Shown here: in pieces, positions 5,649 to 10,994 of the stretch | Position numbering within the stretch: the stretch's first letter is position 1 | Layout: each line of letters opens with the position of its first letter | The notes under the pieces: model-generated | What the model saw: the letters and a program-made list of their open reading frames with translations, nothing else | Told to the model about the DNA's origin: nothing | Database searches by the model: none | Program-made: the position numbers and the translations under genes | NCBI RefSeq assembly: GCF_937920075.1 | Contig: NZ_CALETI010000158.1 | Location: 1-10,994 of the forward strand | DNA length: 10,994 nucleotides | DNA from: an uncultured Agitococcus sp. | GTDB lineage: Bacteria > Pseudomonadota > Gammaproteobacteria > Pseudomonadales > Moraxellaceae | Direction: 5' to 3'

Positions 5649-5677
5649 AATATAGTTAAAACTATTGATTTTGTAAA
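5649..5677 (-). promoter_or_regulatory. Leftward promoter of the 5617/5355 gene pair
   Basis: On the minus strand TTTACA (5677-5672) and TATATT (5654-5649) are separated by exactly 17 bases. The -10 overlaps the operator at 5652-5665 and the -35 abuts the one at 5677-5690, so repressor binding would block it. Confidence 0.7.
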
Positions 5678-5690
5678 TAGTTAAAACTAT
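5652..5690. promoter_or_regulatory. Two further repressor operators
   Basis: ATAGTTAAAACTAT occurs identically at 5652-5665 and 5677-5690, centres 25 bp apart. Each matches the perfect palindrome at 4100-4113 in 13 of 14 bases, so the same regulator that binds the triplet at 4073-4139 should bind here. The two sites cover the -10 elements of the face-to-face promoters at 5649-5693. This links the integrase/replication operon to the same immunity switch. Confidence 0.82.
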
Positions 5691-5693
5691 ATT
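5665..5693 (+). promoter_or_regulatory. Rightward early promoter (rep-xis-int operon)
   Basis: TTGATT (5665-5670) and TATATT (5688-5693) are separated by 17 bases, giving a start near 5700 and a leader of about 24 bases before ATG 5724. The -10 overlaps the operator at 5677-5690. Its elements interleave with the leftward promoter, so the two probably compete as well as share a repressor. Confidence 0.7.
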
Positions 5694-5723
5694 TATAGGC
5701 GAAAGTGTTTTAGGACAACAACA

Positions 5724-6611
5724 ATGAACACCCAAACCCTCCCTTGGCTCAAATTCTCTCACGAAAGTTACATTTTTAACTTTCGCGTTGGCACAAAAGC
5801 AGCCGTTAAAGCTGCTTATTTAGACTTGCTATGCTTGTGCATGAAGCAAAGCCCTGCTTTGTCTATACCAAATGACGATAAGTTTTTGGCCAACTGGTGC
5901 AACCTAACCTTAAAAGCATGGCTCAAAATTAAAGACCAAGTATTAAGCCAATTTGCACTAAACAGCGACAACAACCGCTATTACTCAATTATGTTAGTAG
6001 AAAACTATCAAGAAACCGACCAATTAAGCACTAACCAAGAATTACCAACACGTGCCAAAACCAATGCAGAACGCCAAGCTGAATATCGCGCACGTCAACA
6101 AGAAGCACAACGTAACGCAAGTAACGAACGTAACAACAGCGTAACGCCACATAACGAACCACGTAACGAAAGTAACGTTACTAATTTAGATAAAGATTTA
6201 AATAAAAATATAAATATAAACCCAGTTGTTTTAGTGCAACCAACCGTTGAAACACCAACAACCGCAACAACTGGACTGGTTTGTATAGATTTTTTTAAAC
6301 CCACATTAAGCAGCTTGAGCAACGTAACGAAACATAACGATAAAACGTTACACAAGTTTATTAGTTACAACCAAGGCAAAAGCCTACCTCAAACCGATTT
6401 AGACAAATTGTATGACTACTGGTTGAGCATCGAAAAATCGGCCAAAACCACAACCGAGCAACCCAAACCGATTGGCGACACGTTATATGGCGTGCTTAAA
6501 AGCGACATTGAACGCTTGGCACGCGCTGGCGAAAGCTACGAACAAGCCGCTATTCGCATTAAACAACAACGTGCTGAAAAAGAGCGCGATGATAAATATA
6601 AGGCAGCTTAA
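5724..6611 (+). CDS. DUF1376-type phage replication protein
   Basis: A 295-residue protein. Residues 7-95 fit the DUF1376 pattern seen in phage replication-region proteins: WLKFSHESYIFNFRVGT, AYLDLLCLCM, a SIPNDDKFLANWCNLT segment and a short strand-rich end (RYYSIMLVENY). A basic linker TNAERQAEYRARQQEAQR follows, then an asparagine-rich stretch (131-165) encoded by an iteron-like DNA block, a variable region, and a helical C-terminal domain (215-290, KLYDYWLSIEK to EKERDDKYKAA). Proteins in this position often act like lambda O, binding an origin inside their own gene; that is inferred here. AGGA about 10 bases upstream supports the start. First gene of the rightward operon; the next ATG directly abuts its stop codon. 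Confidence 0.75.
   Translation: MNTQTLPWLKFSHESYIFNFRVGTKAAVKAAYLDLLCLCMKQSPALSIPNDDKFLANWCNLTLKAWLKIKDQVLSQFALNSDNNRYYSIMLVENYQETDQLSTNQELPTRAKTNAERQAEYRARQQEAQRNASNERNNSVTPHNEPRNESNVTNLDKDLNKNININPVVLVQPTVETPTTATTGLVCIDFFKPTLSSLSNVTKHNDKTLHKFISYNQGKSLPQTDLDKLYDYWLSIEKSAKTTTEQPKPIGDTLYGVLKSDIERLARAGESYEQAAIRIKQQRAEKERDDKYKAA
6111..6351. repeat. Intragenic iterons plus AT-rich block (lambda-O-like origin candidate)
   Basis: TAACG-type repeats, mostly CGTAACG, AGTAACG or ATAACGA, occur with TAAC at 6113, 6122, 6131, 6142, 6152, 6164 and 6173, on average 10 bp apart. The last copy forms a 12-base palindrome AGTAACGTTACT (6171-6182). Next comes a 40-base block (6181-6220) with only three G/C. 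Two more copies (6323-6330 and 6333-6340) and one inverted copy (6346-6351) follow. The motif appears in more than one reading frame (CGT AAC as Arg-Asn; GTA ACG as Val-Thr), so the repetition is at the DNA level, not just a protein repeat. Iterons followed by an AT-rich stretch inside a replication gene is the layout of lambda ori. Function is inferred. Confidence 0.6.
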
Positions 6612-6893
6612 ATGAAAACAAAATATTCACGTTTTGACCACTTAAAGCGAATGATAGAGATTTTGCGAATTGTGTCAGAAAGTACAGGAAGACGTGTTGG
6701 TACTAAAGAAATTTTAGAAAAACTACAGGAAAAACAAATAACTGTGAGTTTAAGAACTATTCAACGCGATTTACGTTTTATGCAAGAAGCAGGCATACCC
6801 ATTGATGTTGATAGAAATAGCCCTATGGGTGCAAAAATAAACAACAATAACCAATGGTTAGTCCCTATTTTACAAAGAGCCACGGAGCAATAA
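6612..6893 (+). CDS. Small helix-turn-helix protein
   Basis: A 93-residue protein with a winged-helix/HTH of the DeoR/WYL N-terminal type: LKRMIEILRIVSESTG, GTKEILEKLQEK, a recognition segment VSLRTIQRDLRFMQEAGIPI and a short wing. Only the DNA-binding part is present; a WYL effector domain is missing, and the length suggests this is normal for a phage version rather than a truncation. The ATG abuts the stop of the DUF1376 gene with no gap (TAAATG), and AAGG lies about 10 bases upstream. Target sites are unknown; candidates are the operon's own promoter or the host. Confidence 0.8.
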   Translation: MKTKYSRFDHLKRMIEILRIVSESTGRRVGTKEILEKLQEKQITVSLRTIQRDLRFMQEAGIPIDVDRNSPMGAKINNNNQWLVPILQRATEQ

Positions 6894-6895
6894 AA

Positions 6896-7474
6896 ATGAC
6901 AGAAGCAACTTACCCAATCGAAAACGACTCTTTTTTAAACTTGCTTGACGAGTTAAGAGACGAACTCGAAATGATTAGCACGACCAATGCCTTAACCACC
7001 AATGTTGAAGGTGATGATGACATTGAAAACGCTGTAATCAAGTCACTTGAAATTGTTGACACGATTGCTGCTGATTTTGTGAATAGGCAAAACACTAACA
7101 CATCAGGATTAACGCACGTATCAAAAGCATTACCCACAAACACATTAAATAATGATGTTTTATATGTTGGCATTAATAGTCGCGGCTTTGCTTGCGTGTT
7201 TAATTATTTGTCTGTTTATGAGTCTAACAATATAAAAACTTTTAATTGTTATTATATTGATGATAAAGAAAGACTTTATCAAATGAATGGTTTGGTTTGG
7301 TGGAAAGTTTTAGAACTACCCTCTTTTAAAGACTTTTACGATGAAGGCTTTGCCGCAAATTCGTCCGCGTTTATCACTAAACGAACTATTAACAGCAATC
7401 CTTACCCAAAAAACACACCAGAACATCAGCACTGGCTTAAAGGCTGGACGACTGCTGCTGAATTACCATTTTAA
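6896..7474 (+). CDS. Phage protein with Rmf/CrpP-like C-terminal domain
   Basis: A 192-residue protein. The first 65 residues are acidic and helical (LNLLDELRDELEMI). Residues 85-145 form a strand-rich domain with no match I recognise (NDVLYVGINSRGFACVFNYL, then NGLVWWKVLELP). The end (147-190) has the ribosome-modulation-factor/CrpP-like pattern: FYDEGFAAN, then NPYP (168-171), TPEHQHWLKGW (174-184) and a short helix. Small Rmf-like modules occur alone in bacteria and phages; here one is attached to a larger unknown protein. The start at 6896 was chosen because GGAG lies 7 bases upstream; ATG 6854 would overlap the previous gene without a ribosome site. Ribosome binding is not shown. Confidence 0.75.
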   Translation: MTEATYPIENDSFLNLLDELRDELEMISTTNALTTNVEGDDDIENAVIKSLEIVDTIAADFVNRQNTNTSGLTHVSKALPTNTLNNDVLYVGINSRGFACVFNYLSVYESNNIKTFNCYYIDDKERLYQMNGLVWWKVLELPSFKDFYDEGFAANSSAFITKRTINSNPYPKNTPEHQHWLKGWTTAAELPF

Positions 7475-7488
7475 AAGGATTTAGAAAA

Positions 7489-7722
7489 ATGAATGACAGT
7501 TTTGACATGCCTTTTTGGTACTTACGTTTTTGGCAACTTTTAAGCGCATTAAGTGAATCAAAAAATGAAACAGCATTATATAAAGATTATGGTCACTTAT
7601 GCGGTTACATAGACGGTCTTTTTTGTGCAAAAGCAATTGATTCCAAAGGTCAAAATTCATTGTTTAATCTGTGTAATACAGCATTTTTACATGCAGACCT
7701 TGAATTATTTAAACGGAGTTAA
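7489..7722 (+). CDS. Hypothetical small phage protein
   Basis: A 77-residue protein (MNDSFDMPFWYLRFWQLL at the start) rich in aromatic residues, with three cysteines (CGY, FCAK, NLCN) and predicted mostly helical. No domain is recognised and no signal peptide is visible. AAAGGA lies about 11 bases before the ATG, and the gene sits 14 bases after the previous stop and 2 bases before the next ATG, so it belongs to the rightward operon. Confidence 0.65.
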   Translation: MNDSFDMPFWYLRFWQLLSALSESKNETALYKDYGHLCGYIDGLFCAKAIDSKGQNSLFNLCNTAFLHADLELFKRS

Positions 7723-7724
7723 TC

Positions 7725-7970
7725 ATGGAAACTTTAAAAACTGTCGTTATTGCTTTGTTAGTCATTTATTTGGCTTATTTAGCTTTTAGAAACAAAGAGC
7801 TATCTAGCCAAAATAAGCAGCTTTATAGCGATAACACCGAGCTTTTTCACAAATATAACAATGCAGCTTGGCGACTTGATTTAGCAAATAGCGAAATAAA
7901 AATCCTAAACGCTGAATATGGAATCAAGCCTAAAAAGGTGAATCATGCAAATACAGTGGCTAAAAGTTAG
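7725..7970 (+). CDS. Small membrane protein with coiled-coil tail
   Basis: An 81-residue protein. Residues 5-21 (KTVVIALLVIYLAYLAF) form a single transmembrane helix. Residues 23-66 are a heptad-rich coiled coil (ELSSQNKQLYSDNTELFHKY), and the tail is basic. The lysine-containing end after the membrane segment suggests an N-out, C-in bitopic topology, but this is not certain. CGGAG lies 7 bases upstream. Its end overlaps the next gene by 26 bases, which implies coupling. It resembles Rz-type spanins only in having one anchor and a coil; it is too short and in the wrong part of the genome for a lysis gene, so I leave it unassigned. Confidence 0.7.
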   Translation: METLKTVVIALLVIYLAYLAFRNKELSSQNKQLYSDNTELFHKYNNAAWRLDLANSEIKILNAEYGIKPKKVNHANTVAKS

Positions 7971-8160
7971 TGACACTATTATTCAAAGTGACTGCGGTAA
8001 CTACAGAGTTAAAAAGTTAGACCGTGGTCACGTTACACTTTTTGCAGCAGAAATCAAAGTAAGTGAGCTTTGTTATTTGGCTACTGAGTTGAAGCTATCA
8101 GCAGCAGAAGCAAAACAAGCTTGCTTAGATGACAAAATTAAGCAGCAGGAGCAAGCCTAA
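7945..8160 (+). CDS. Hypothetical small phage protein
   Basis: A 71-residue protein, MQIQWLKVSDTIIQSDCGNY, beta-rich in the first half (YRVKKLDRGHVTLFAAEIKV) and helical in the second (SAAEAKQACLDDKIKQQEQ). AAGGTG is well placed before the ATG, which lies inside the end of the membrane-protein gene. Its stop TAA shares one base with the next ATG (TAATG). No function is assigned. Confidence 0.65.
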   Translation: MQIQWLKVSDTIIQSDCGNYRVKKLDRGHVTLFAAEIKVSELCYLATELKLSAAEAKQACLDDKIKQQEQA

Positions 8161-8378
8161 TGAATGTTGGTATTCAATGCGCGATGTGTGGCAAAACCAG
8201 TGATTTTGACTCATTTTGTTTTAGTCCTATGGGTTTGCCCTTGCCTAAATTTCATTATCAATGCCCTAGCTGCAATCATGCGTTTCAATTAGTTAAAACA
8301 TCACAACCAACTATTAACCAACACGGGCAAATTTTACCGCCTGAATTGGCTGTTGTTGGTAGTCAAGCGAGTTTGTAA
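8160..8378 (+). CDS. Small zinc-ribbon-like phage protein
   Basis: A 72-residue protein with two CxxC pairs, CAMC (7-10) and CPSC (35-38), spaced as a rubredoxin- or zinc-ribbon-type knuckle, with another cysteine at 20 and HA/HGQ histidines nearby. It probably binds one zinc ion and may contact DNA, RNA or protein. CAGGAG lies about 9 bases before the ATG, which overlaps the previous stop by one base. It directly precedes xis. Specific role unknown. Confidence 0.7.
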   Translation: MNVGIQCAMCGKTSDFDSFCFSPMGLPLPKFHYQCPSCNHAFQLVKTSQPTINQHGQILPPELAVVGSQASL

Positions 8379-8380
8379 TT

Positions 8381-8593
8381 ATGAGACAGTTAAATTGGGT
8401 GACTGTTAAACGCTATTGCGAACTATCAGGCGAAACAGAAAAAGCGGTTGAAGGCAAACGCAATGCTGGCCATTGGATTAAAGGTGTACATTGGGTACTA
8501 TCGCCCGACAATCGTGTACGAATCAATTTAGAAAAGGTCGAAGAATGGATAACACAGGGCAACCAATCAACTCAAAAAGCACTAAAAAGCTAA
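8381..8593 (+). CDS. xis: Excisionase-like protein
   Basis: A 70-residue basic protein matching small phage excisionases: LNWVTVKRYCELSGETEKAV, EGKRNAGHWIKGVHW and a wing-like DNRVRINLEKVEEWI. Excisionases of this winged-helix type bend attachment-site DNA and push the integrase toward excision. Placement immediately before, and overlapping by 49 bases with, the integrase gene supports the call. The ribosome site is weak (an AGCGAG about 12 bases upstream). The symbol is by family and position; the protein has not been tested. Confidence 0.78.
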   Translation: MRQLNWVTVKRYCELSGETEKAVEGKRNAGHWIKGVHWVLSPDNRVRINLEKVEEWITQGNQSTQKALKS

Positions 8594-9798
8594 AAACCTC
8601 ACGTGGCATCATGTTACGTGAGCATAAACACACCCAGTCTATTCAAATCAGTTTTACATATAATGGTGTACGCTGTCGTGAATCACTCAATTTACAGCAC
8701 ACGTCAGCTAACATCAAATATGTGGAACGATTAAAAGCAGAAATTCAAAATGCCATAGAACGAGGTACTTTTGATTACTCTGTTTACTTTCCAAATTCGC
8801 CTAAAATTAAGTTATTTAGCAAACATCAAGTTCAAAAAACAATAGCTGATTTATTGAATCAATTTATTACGCTTTATAAGAACGCCTTAGATAATAATAA
8901 AATATCGCCATCCACTTTTAATAGTTATAAAAAAGTAATTAACGCTCATTTAATGCCTAGCTTTGGTCATTTGTTAGTGAATGAATTAGAACCAACTCAC
9001 TTAAAAGACTGGATTGTTACCCAAAACAAAACCGCTAAAACGGTACGAAATATATTAACGCCTTTACGTTCTGTACTGGATGACGCACTTAATGAGGGAT
9101 TAATACAAAGTAATCCACTTGATAAAATTGCTTTAAATAAGCTGCTAATAAAAACAACAACCAAAAGCACTTATGAGATTGACCCATTCAACAGCGAGGA
9201 AATTAAAGCTATTTTGGCAAATTGTGAAGGACAAGGCAGGAACTTAATACAGTTTGCATTTTGGTCGGGATTGCGTACCAGTGAGTTGATTGCGCTTGAG
9301 TGGCAAGATATAGATTTTGTGAACAATAAAATTAAAGTGTCTCGCGCCGTGGTTGAAAAAACTGAAAAAGGTACAAAAACAGCAGCAGGAACAAGGGAAG
9401 TTATGCTTTGGCCTTTGGCTTTGACCGCACTACAGGCACAAAAAGAGCATACATTCATTGAAGGTAAGCGAGTTTTTTATAATCCACGTACCAAGACACC
9501 TTGGGAAACAGACGCACAAATTAGAAAAACGCTATGGACGCATATTTTAAAAAAAGCAGGTGTACGCTATCGGAATCCGTATCAAACAAGGCACACTTTT
9601 GCCAGTACGCTATTATCTCGAGGGGAAAATATTTGGTGGTTAAGTCAGCAGATGGGACACGTTGACGTTGAAATGATTATGAGAAACTATGGTAAATGGA
9701 TACCAGATTCCAGCAAAAAGAATGGCTATCAACCATCAGGTAACTATGATGACTTTACGCCTATTGACACTGAAATGACACTCAAAAAAGAGGCTTAA
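8545..9798 (+). CDS. int: Phage tyrosine integrase, DUF3596 family
   Basis: A 417-residue integrase (from ATG 8545). The N terminus has the DUF3596 arm-binding domain (REHKHTQSIQISFTYNGVRC then RGTFDYSVYFPNSP), followed by a SAM-like core-binding domain (about 100-190). The catalytic domain shows Arg in SGLRTSELIALEW (R244), Lys (K278), Arg in NPYQTRHTFAS (R349), His in QQMGH (H372) and the tyrosine nucleophile in MRNYGKW (Y382). The usual His of HxxR is a Tyr, as I recall for this subfamily. AAGG 7 bases upstream supports 8545; an upstream ATG at 8491 lacks a ribosome site, and 8611 would remove part of the leader. Overlap with xis implies coupled expression. It should recombine at the ssrA-derived core 44 bases downstream of its stop. 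Confidence 0.92.
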   Translation: MDNTGQPINSKSTKKLKTSRGIMLREHKHTQSIQISFTYNGVRCRESLNLQHTSANIKYVERLKAEIQNAIERGTFDYSVYFPNSPKIKLFSKHQVQKTIADLLNQFITLYKNALDNNKISPSTFNSYKKVINAHLMPSFGHLLVNELEPTHLKDWIVTQNKTAKTVRNILTPLRSVLDDALNEGLIQSNPLDKIALNKLLIKTTTKSTYEIDPFNSEEIKAILANCEGQGRNLIQFAFWSGLRTSELIALEWQDIDFVNNKIKVSRAVVEKTEKGTKTAAGTREVMLWPLALTALQAQKEHTFIEGKRVFYNPRTKTPWETDAQIRKTLWTHILKKAGVRYRNPYQTRHTFASTLLSRGENIWWLSQQMGHVDVEMIMRNYGKWIPDSSKKNGYQPSGNYDDFTPIDTEMTLKKEA

Positions 9799-9801
9799 TA
9801 G

Positions 9802-9814
9802 TAAGTATTTGATA
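9802..9814 (-). promoter_or_regulatory. IHF-like site in the attachment region
   Basis: TATCAAATACTTA on the minus strand fits the consensus WATCAANNNNTTR fully. It lies 28 bases left of the att core, within AT-rich DNA, the typical place for an IHF bend in a lambda-type attP arm. A single consensus match in AT-rich DNA can occur by chance. Confidence 0.5.
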
Positions 9815-9842
9815 TTTAATGATTATATTTTGATGTGTTGTA

Positions 9843-9867
9843 GGTTCAATTCCCGCCATCTCCACCA
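9843..9867 (+). other. Attachment core (att), 3' end of an ssrA-type tmRNA gene
   Basis: The segment GGTTCAATTCCC, then GCCATCTCCACCA, reproduces the T-loop, acceptor 3' strand and encoded CCA of a tmRNA. It is very close to the E. coli ssrA end, which reads GTTCAACTCCCGCC and then AGCTCCACCA. A tmRNA starting GGGGATG would pair with CATCTCC, including the usual G-U. No tmRNA or tRNA body is present upstream (9799-9842 is AT-rich phage-like DNA), so this is a recombination core, not a full gene. It sits 44 bases past the integrase. A serine tRNA target with a GGAGATG acceptor is the main alternative. Confidence 0.8.
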
Positions 9868-9880
9868 AGTAACACATTGA

Positions 9881-9907
9881 AAAGCCTAGAGAAATCTAGG
9901 CTTTTTT
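9881..9907. terminator. Bidirectional rho-independent terminator
   Basis: AAAGCCTAGA (9881-9890) and TCTAGGCTTT (9895-9904) form a 10-bp stem with a GAAA tetraloop, followed by a T-run to 9907. The A-run on the left gives a U-run for leftward transcripts too. It can end the integrase (or ssrA) transcript from the left and the tail-gene transcript from the right. Confidence 0.85.
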
Positions 9908-9918
9908 GTTTTTTACCC

Positions 9919-9948
9919 CCTATAGAACCCTATGGAGTCCTATAGAGA
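9919..9948 (+). repeat. Three tandem 10-bp repeats, candidate integrase arm sites
   Basis: CCTATAGAAC, CCTATGGAGT and CCTATAGAGA lie end to end at 9919, 9929 and 9939, sharing CCTATRGA in exact 10-bp phase. They lie 52 bases right of the att core. Tandem short repeats beside the core are typical of arm-type integrase sites. No copy was seen on the left side between the integrase stop and the core. Confidence 0.6.
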
Positions 9949-9966
9949 ACGACACGCAAATGACAC

Positions 9967-10692
9967 TTAAACTGGAGGCGTAAAATTAGTTAAGTATCTA
10001 CCAACATTGCTAAACTTAAAGTTATCTAATTTACCCCTGAATTGATTAAGTAAAGGGGTGAATGGGTAATTACCTATATCTAAGAAAGTTCCACCTAGAT
10101 TCAGCGAATTAGTAAACGCACCGTTGTACTGATAATTACTTGTAGAACTCTCCATTCCGTTAGAAAAACCAAACAATACACCGTTGTTTCTGAGGTCAAA
10201 ACAAACATGGTTATTCTGACTTAAATCGCTAAGAGCAGTACCCAATTGGGTATATATTTGGTTGAAAATAAGGTTGTACCAAACCAAAACAACCGAGCCT
10301 CCATTGCCTGTTGCACTGCGCCCTATATAACAGAAAACACTCCCGACTGTGCCTGTAATACCTTGTGTAAAAATTAACTGAGATTCATTATTGGCTATCT
10401 TATCTAAGTCAATCTGAACTCTAAACTCAATACTTTTTAAAGCCCGATTAGCAGGATTTAACGTGTCATTTGTAGTTATTTTCGCCTGACTTGTATCTGT
10501 AGTCAGCAGTAAACTTGACGTACCACTAAGAGGGTTTGTAGTGGTTAGTGCAGGAGAACCTGAACTTACTGTGACACTTCTATGGTACGGACTACTATCC
10601 GTAAAAACTTGACTACCCTCTGAGCCTTCAAACCTAAGATTTATCAAAGTCGCCAAATCAATTTTTTTCTTCAAAACACCTAATGGGAACAT
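9967..10692 (-). CDS. Phage tail-type protein with LamG/concanavalin A-like domain
   Basis: A 241-residue protein. After a short leader (MFPLGVLKKKIDLATLINLR) the rest is a beta-rich LamG/concanavalin A-like jelly roll: FEGSEGSQVFTDSSPYHR, GTSSLLLTT, SIEFRVQIDL, and a closing GKLDNFKFSNVGRYLTNFTPP. Such domains occur in phage tail and head-decoration proteins and may bind sugars on the host surface. Its start is set by GGGGTG about 7 bases upstream, 3 bases after the stop of the preceding gene. Transcription runs leftward toward the bidirectional terminator at 9881-9907. Assignment to virion structure is by fold and neighbours; exact position in the tail is not known. Confidence 0.8.
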   Translation of the reverse strand: MFPLGVLKKKIDLATLINLRFEGSEGSQVFTDSSPYHRSVTVSSGSPALTTTNPLSGTSSLLLTTDTSQAKITTNDTLNPANRALKSIEFRVQIDLDKIANNESQLIFTQGITGTVGSVFCYIGRSATGNGGSVVLVWYNLIFNQIYTQLGTALSDLSQNNHVCFDLRNNGVLFGFSNGMESSTSNYQYNGAFTNSLNLGGTFLDIGNYPFTPLLNQFRGKLDNFKFSNVGRYLTNFTPPV

Positions 10693-10695
10693 AAA

Positions 10696-10994
10696 TCACC
10701 CCACCACTTTCCAAGTATTAGAGCCTTTATAGACCAAGGTTTTGGTTTGGTGTTGATAGCTAAACGTCAAATCGCCCTGCAAAGTAACGCCACTAGCCAC
10801 CAATGCTTGAGCAGCATAAGTACCTGTAATGCTAATGTTCACGCTATCACCAGCAATTTTACCTGTGCCAGTTGCAGCATTAATGATGATACTTGTTAAA
10901 GAGTTATTAGATAACTCAATGATTGTACGACCGTTTTCGGTAACGGCACTAGCAGGGACGGTGTAGGTTGTTAGTGTTGTAGTAGAATCATTTA
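10696..10994 (-). CDS. Partial phage structural protein, C-terminal end
   Basis: About 98 residues, open at the right edge, with no start in the window. The sequence is threonine-, serine- and alanine-rich and beta-strand-like (TYTVPASAVTENGRTIIELS, then SVNISITGTYAAQALV), ending FSYQHQTKTLVYKGSNTWKV before the stop TGA at 10698-10696. This kind of low-complexity beta repeat with a short terminal domain is common at the distal ends of tail fibres and related virion proteins. It is followed 3 bases later by the LamG-type gene, so the two are in one operon. Its identity beyond tail-type structural protein cannot be judged from the fragment. Confidence 0.65.
   Translation of the reverse strand, partial: NDSTTTLTTYTVPASAVTENGRTIIELSNNSLTSIIINAATGTGKIAGDSVNISITGTYAAQALVASGVTLQGDLTFSYQHQTKTLVYKGSNTWKVVG

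Noticed and set aside
6095..6355. Leftward 86-residue ORF within the DUF1376 gene
   Set aside because: It is antisense across the iteron block, has no ribosome site, and its hydrophobic serine/leucine-rich sequence is typical of a shadow frame.
7725..7970. Rz-like spanin (one membrane helix plus coiled coil)
   Set aside because: It lies in the early rep-xis-int operon rather than a lysis cassette, and no holin, endolysin or embedded Rz1-type lipoprotein frame is visible nearby.
8491..8544. Longer integrase start at ATG 8491 (435 residues)
   Set aside because: No ribosome site upstream, the extra residues do not fit the DUF3596 domain, and the region is well used as xis coding sequence in another frame. 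ATG 8545 has a good AAGG at normal spacing.
9171..9458. Leftward 95-residue ORF inside the integrase gene
   Set aside because: It is the complement of the catalytic domain coding region, without a ribosome site or independent support.
9799..9867. Complete tRNA or tmRNA gene at the att site
   Set aside because: Only the T-loop and acceptor 3' strand are present. The 44 bases upstream are AT-rich with no D-arm, anticodon arm or matching 5' acceptor strand.
9919..9948. CRISPR-like array
   Set aside because: Units are 10 bp with no spacers; a protein-binding repeat is the simpler reading.

Overview
The window is the regulatory, replication and integration segment of a temperate phage or prophage. 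Base composition is AT-rich throughout, genes are tightly packed and often share ATGA or TAATG start/stop overlaps, and several phage families can be recognised. The host is probably a low-GC gammaproteobacterium: the attachment core matches the 3' end of a gammaproteobacterial-type tmRNA gene (ssrA). Moraxellaceae-like hosts would fit, but this is a weak inference and no genus is claimed.

Layout. (1) Positions 1-4045 form a leftward early operon. It starts with a Cro/YdaS-like DNA-binding protein (4045-3845), then a PriCT-2/TOPRIM primase-like protein (3803-2778) and a DUF5906-type helicase (2781-1078). A 330-base gene-free gap follows, and then two small unknown genes and the start of a possible Q-like antiterminator that runs off the left edge. 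The gap holds eight perfect copies of a 10-base motif in mirror order around an AT-rich centre, and is the best candidate origin of replication. (2) Positions 4046-4166 are a divergent promoter region with three matching operators spaced exactly 24 bp apart. It drives the Cro-like operon leftward and, rightward, a CI-like repressor (4167-4553) followed by a membrane-anchored HIRAN protein (4569-5039). (3) Positions 5065-5617 hold two small leftward genes. (4) Positions 5649-5693 are a second divergent promoter pair carrying two more copies of the same operator, so one repressor probably controls both regions. (5) Positions 5724-9798 form a rightward operon: a DUF1376 replication-type protein with an iteron/AT-rich block inside its gene, an HTH protein, an Rmf/CrpP-like C-terminal domain protein, four small proteins, an excisionase-like protein and a tyrosine integrase. 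(6) Positions 9802-9948 form an attachment region: an IHF-like site, the ssrA-derived core, a bidirectional terminator and three tandem 10-bp repeats that could be integrase arm sites. (7) Positions 9967-10994 hold two leftward tail-type structural genes, one with a LamG/concanavalin A-like fold and one partial.

How it fits together. The repressor should shut off both early promoters in the lysogen while its own operon, including the HIRAN protein, stays on. On induction, the leftward operon makes the primase and helicase, and the rightward operon makes the second replication protein plus Xis and Int. Tail genes lie directly beyond the attachment core, with likely phage arm sites next to it. 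The right flank is therefore probably phage DNA, so this looks like an attP in a circular or permuted genome, or a junction between tandem prophages, rather than a simple prophage/host boundary.

The most unusual points are the two separate origin-like structures, the mirror-symmetric iteron array, and the shared operator set over two divergent promoter pairs.
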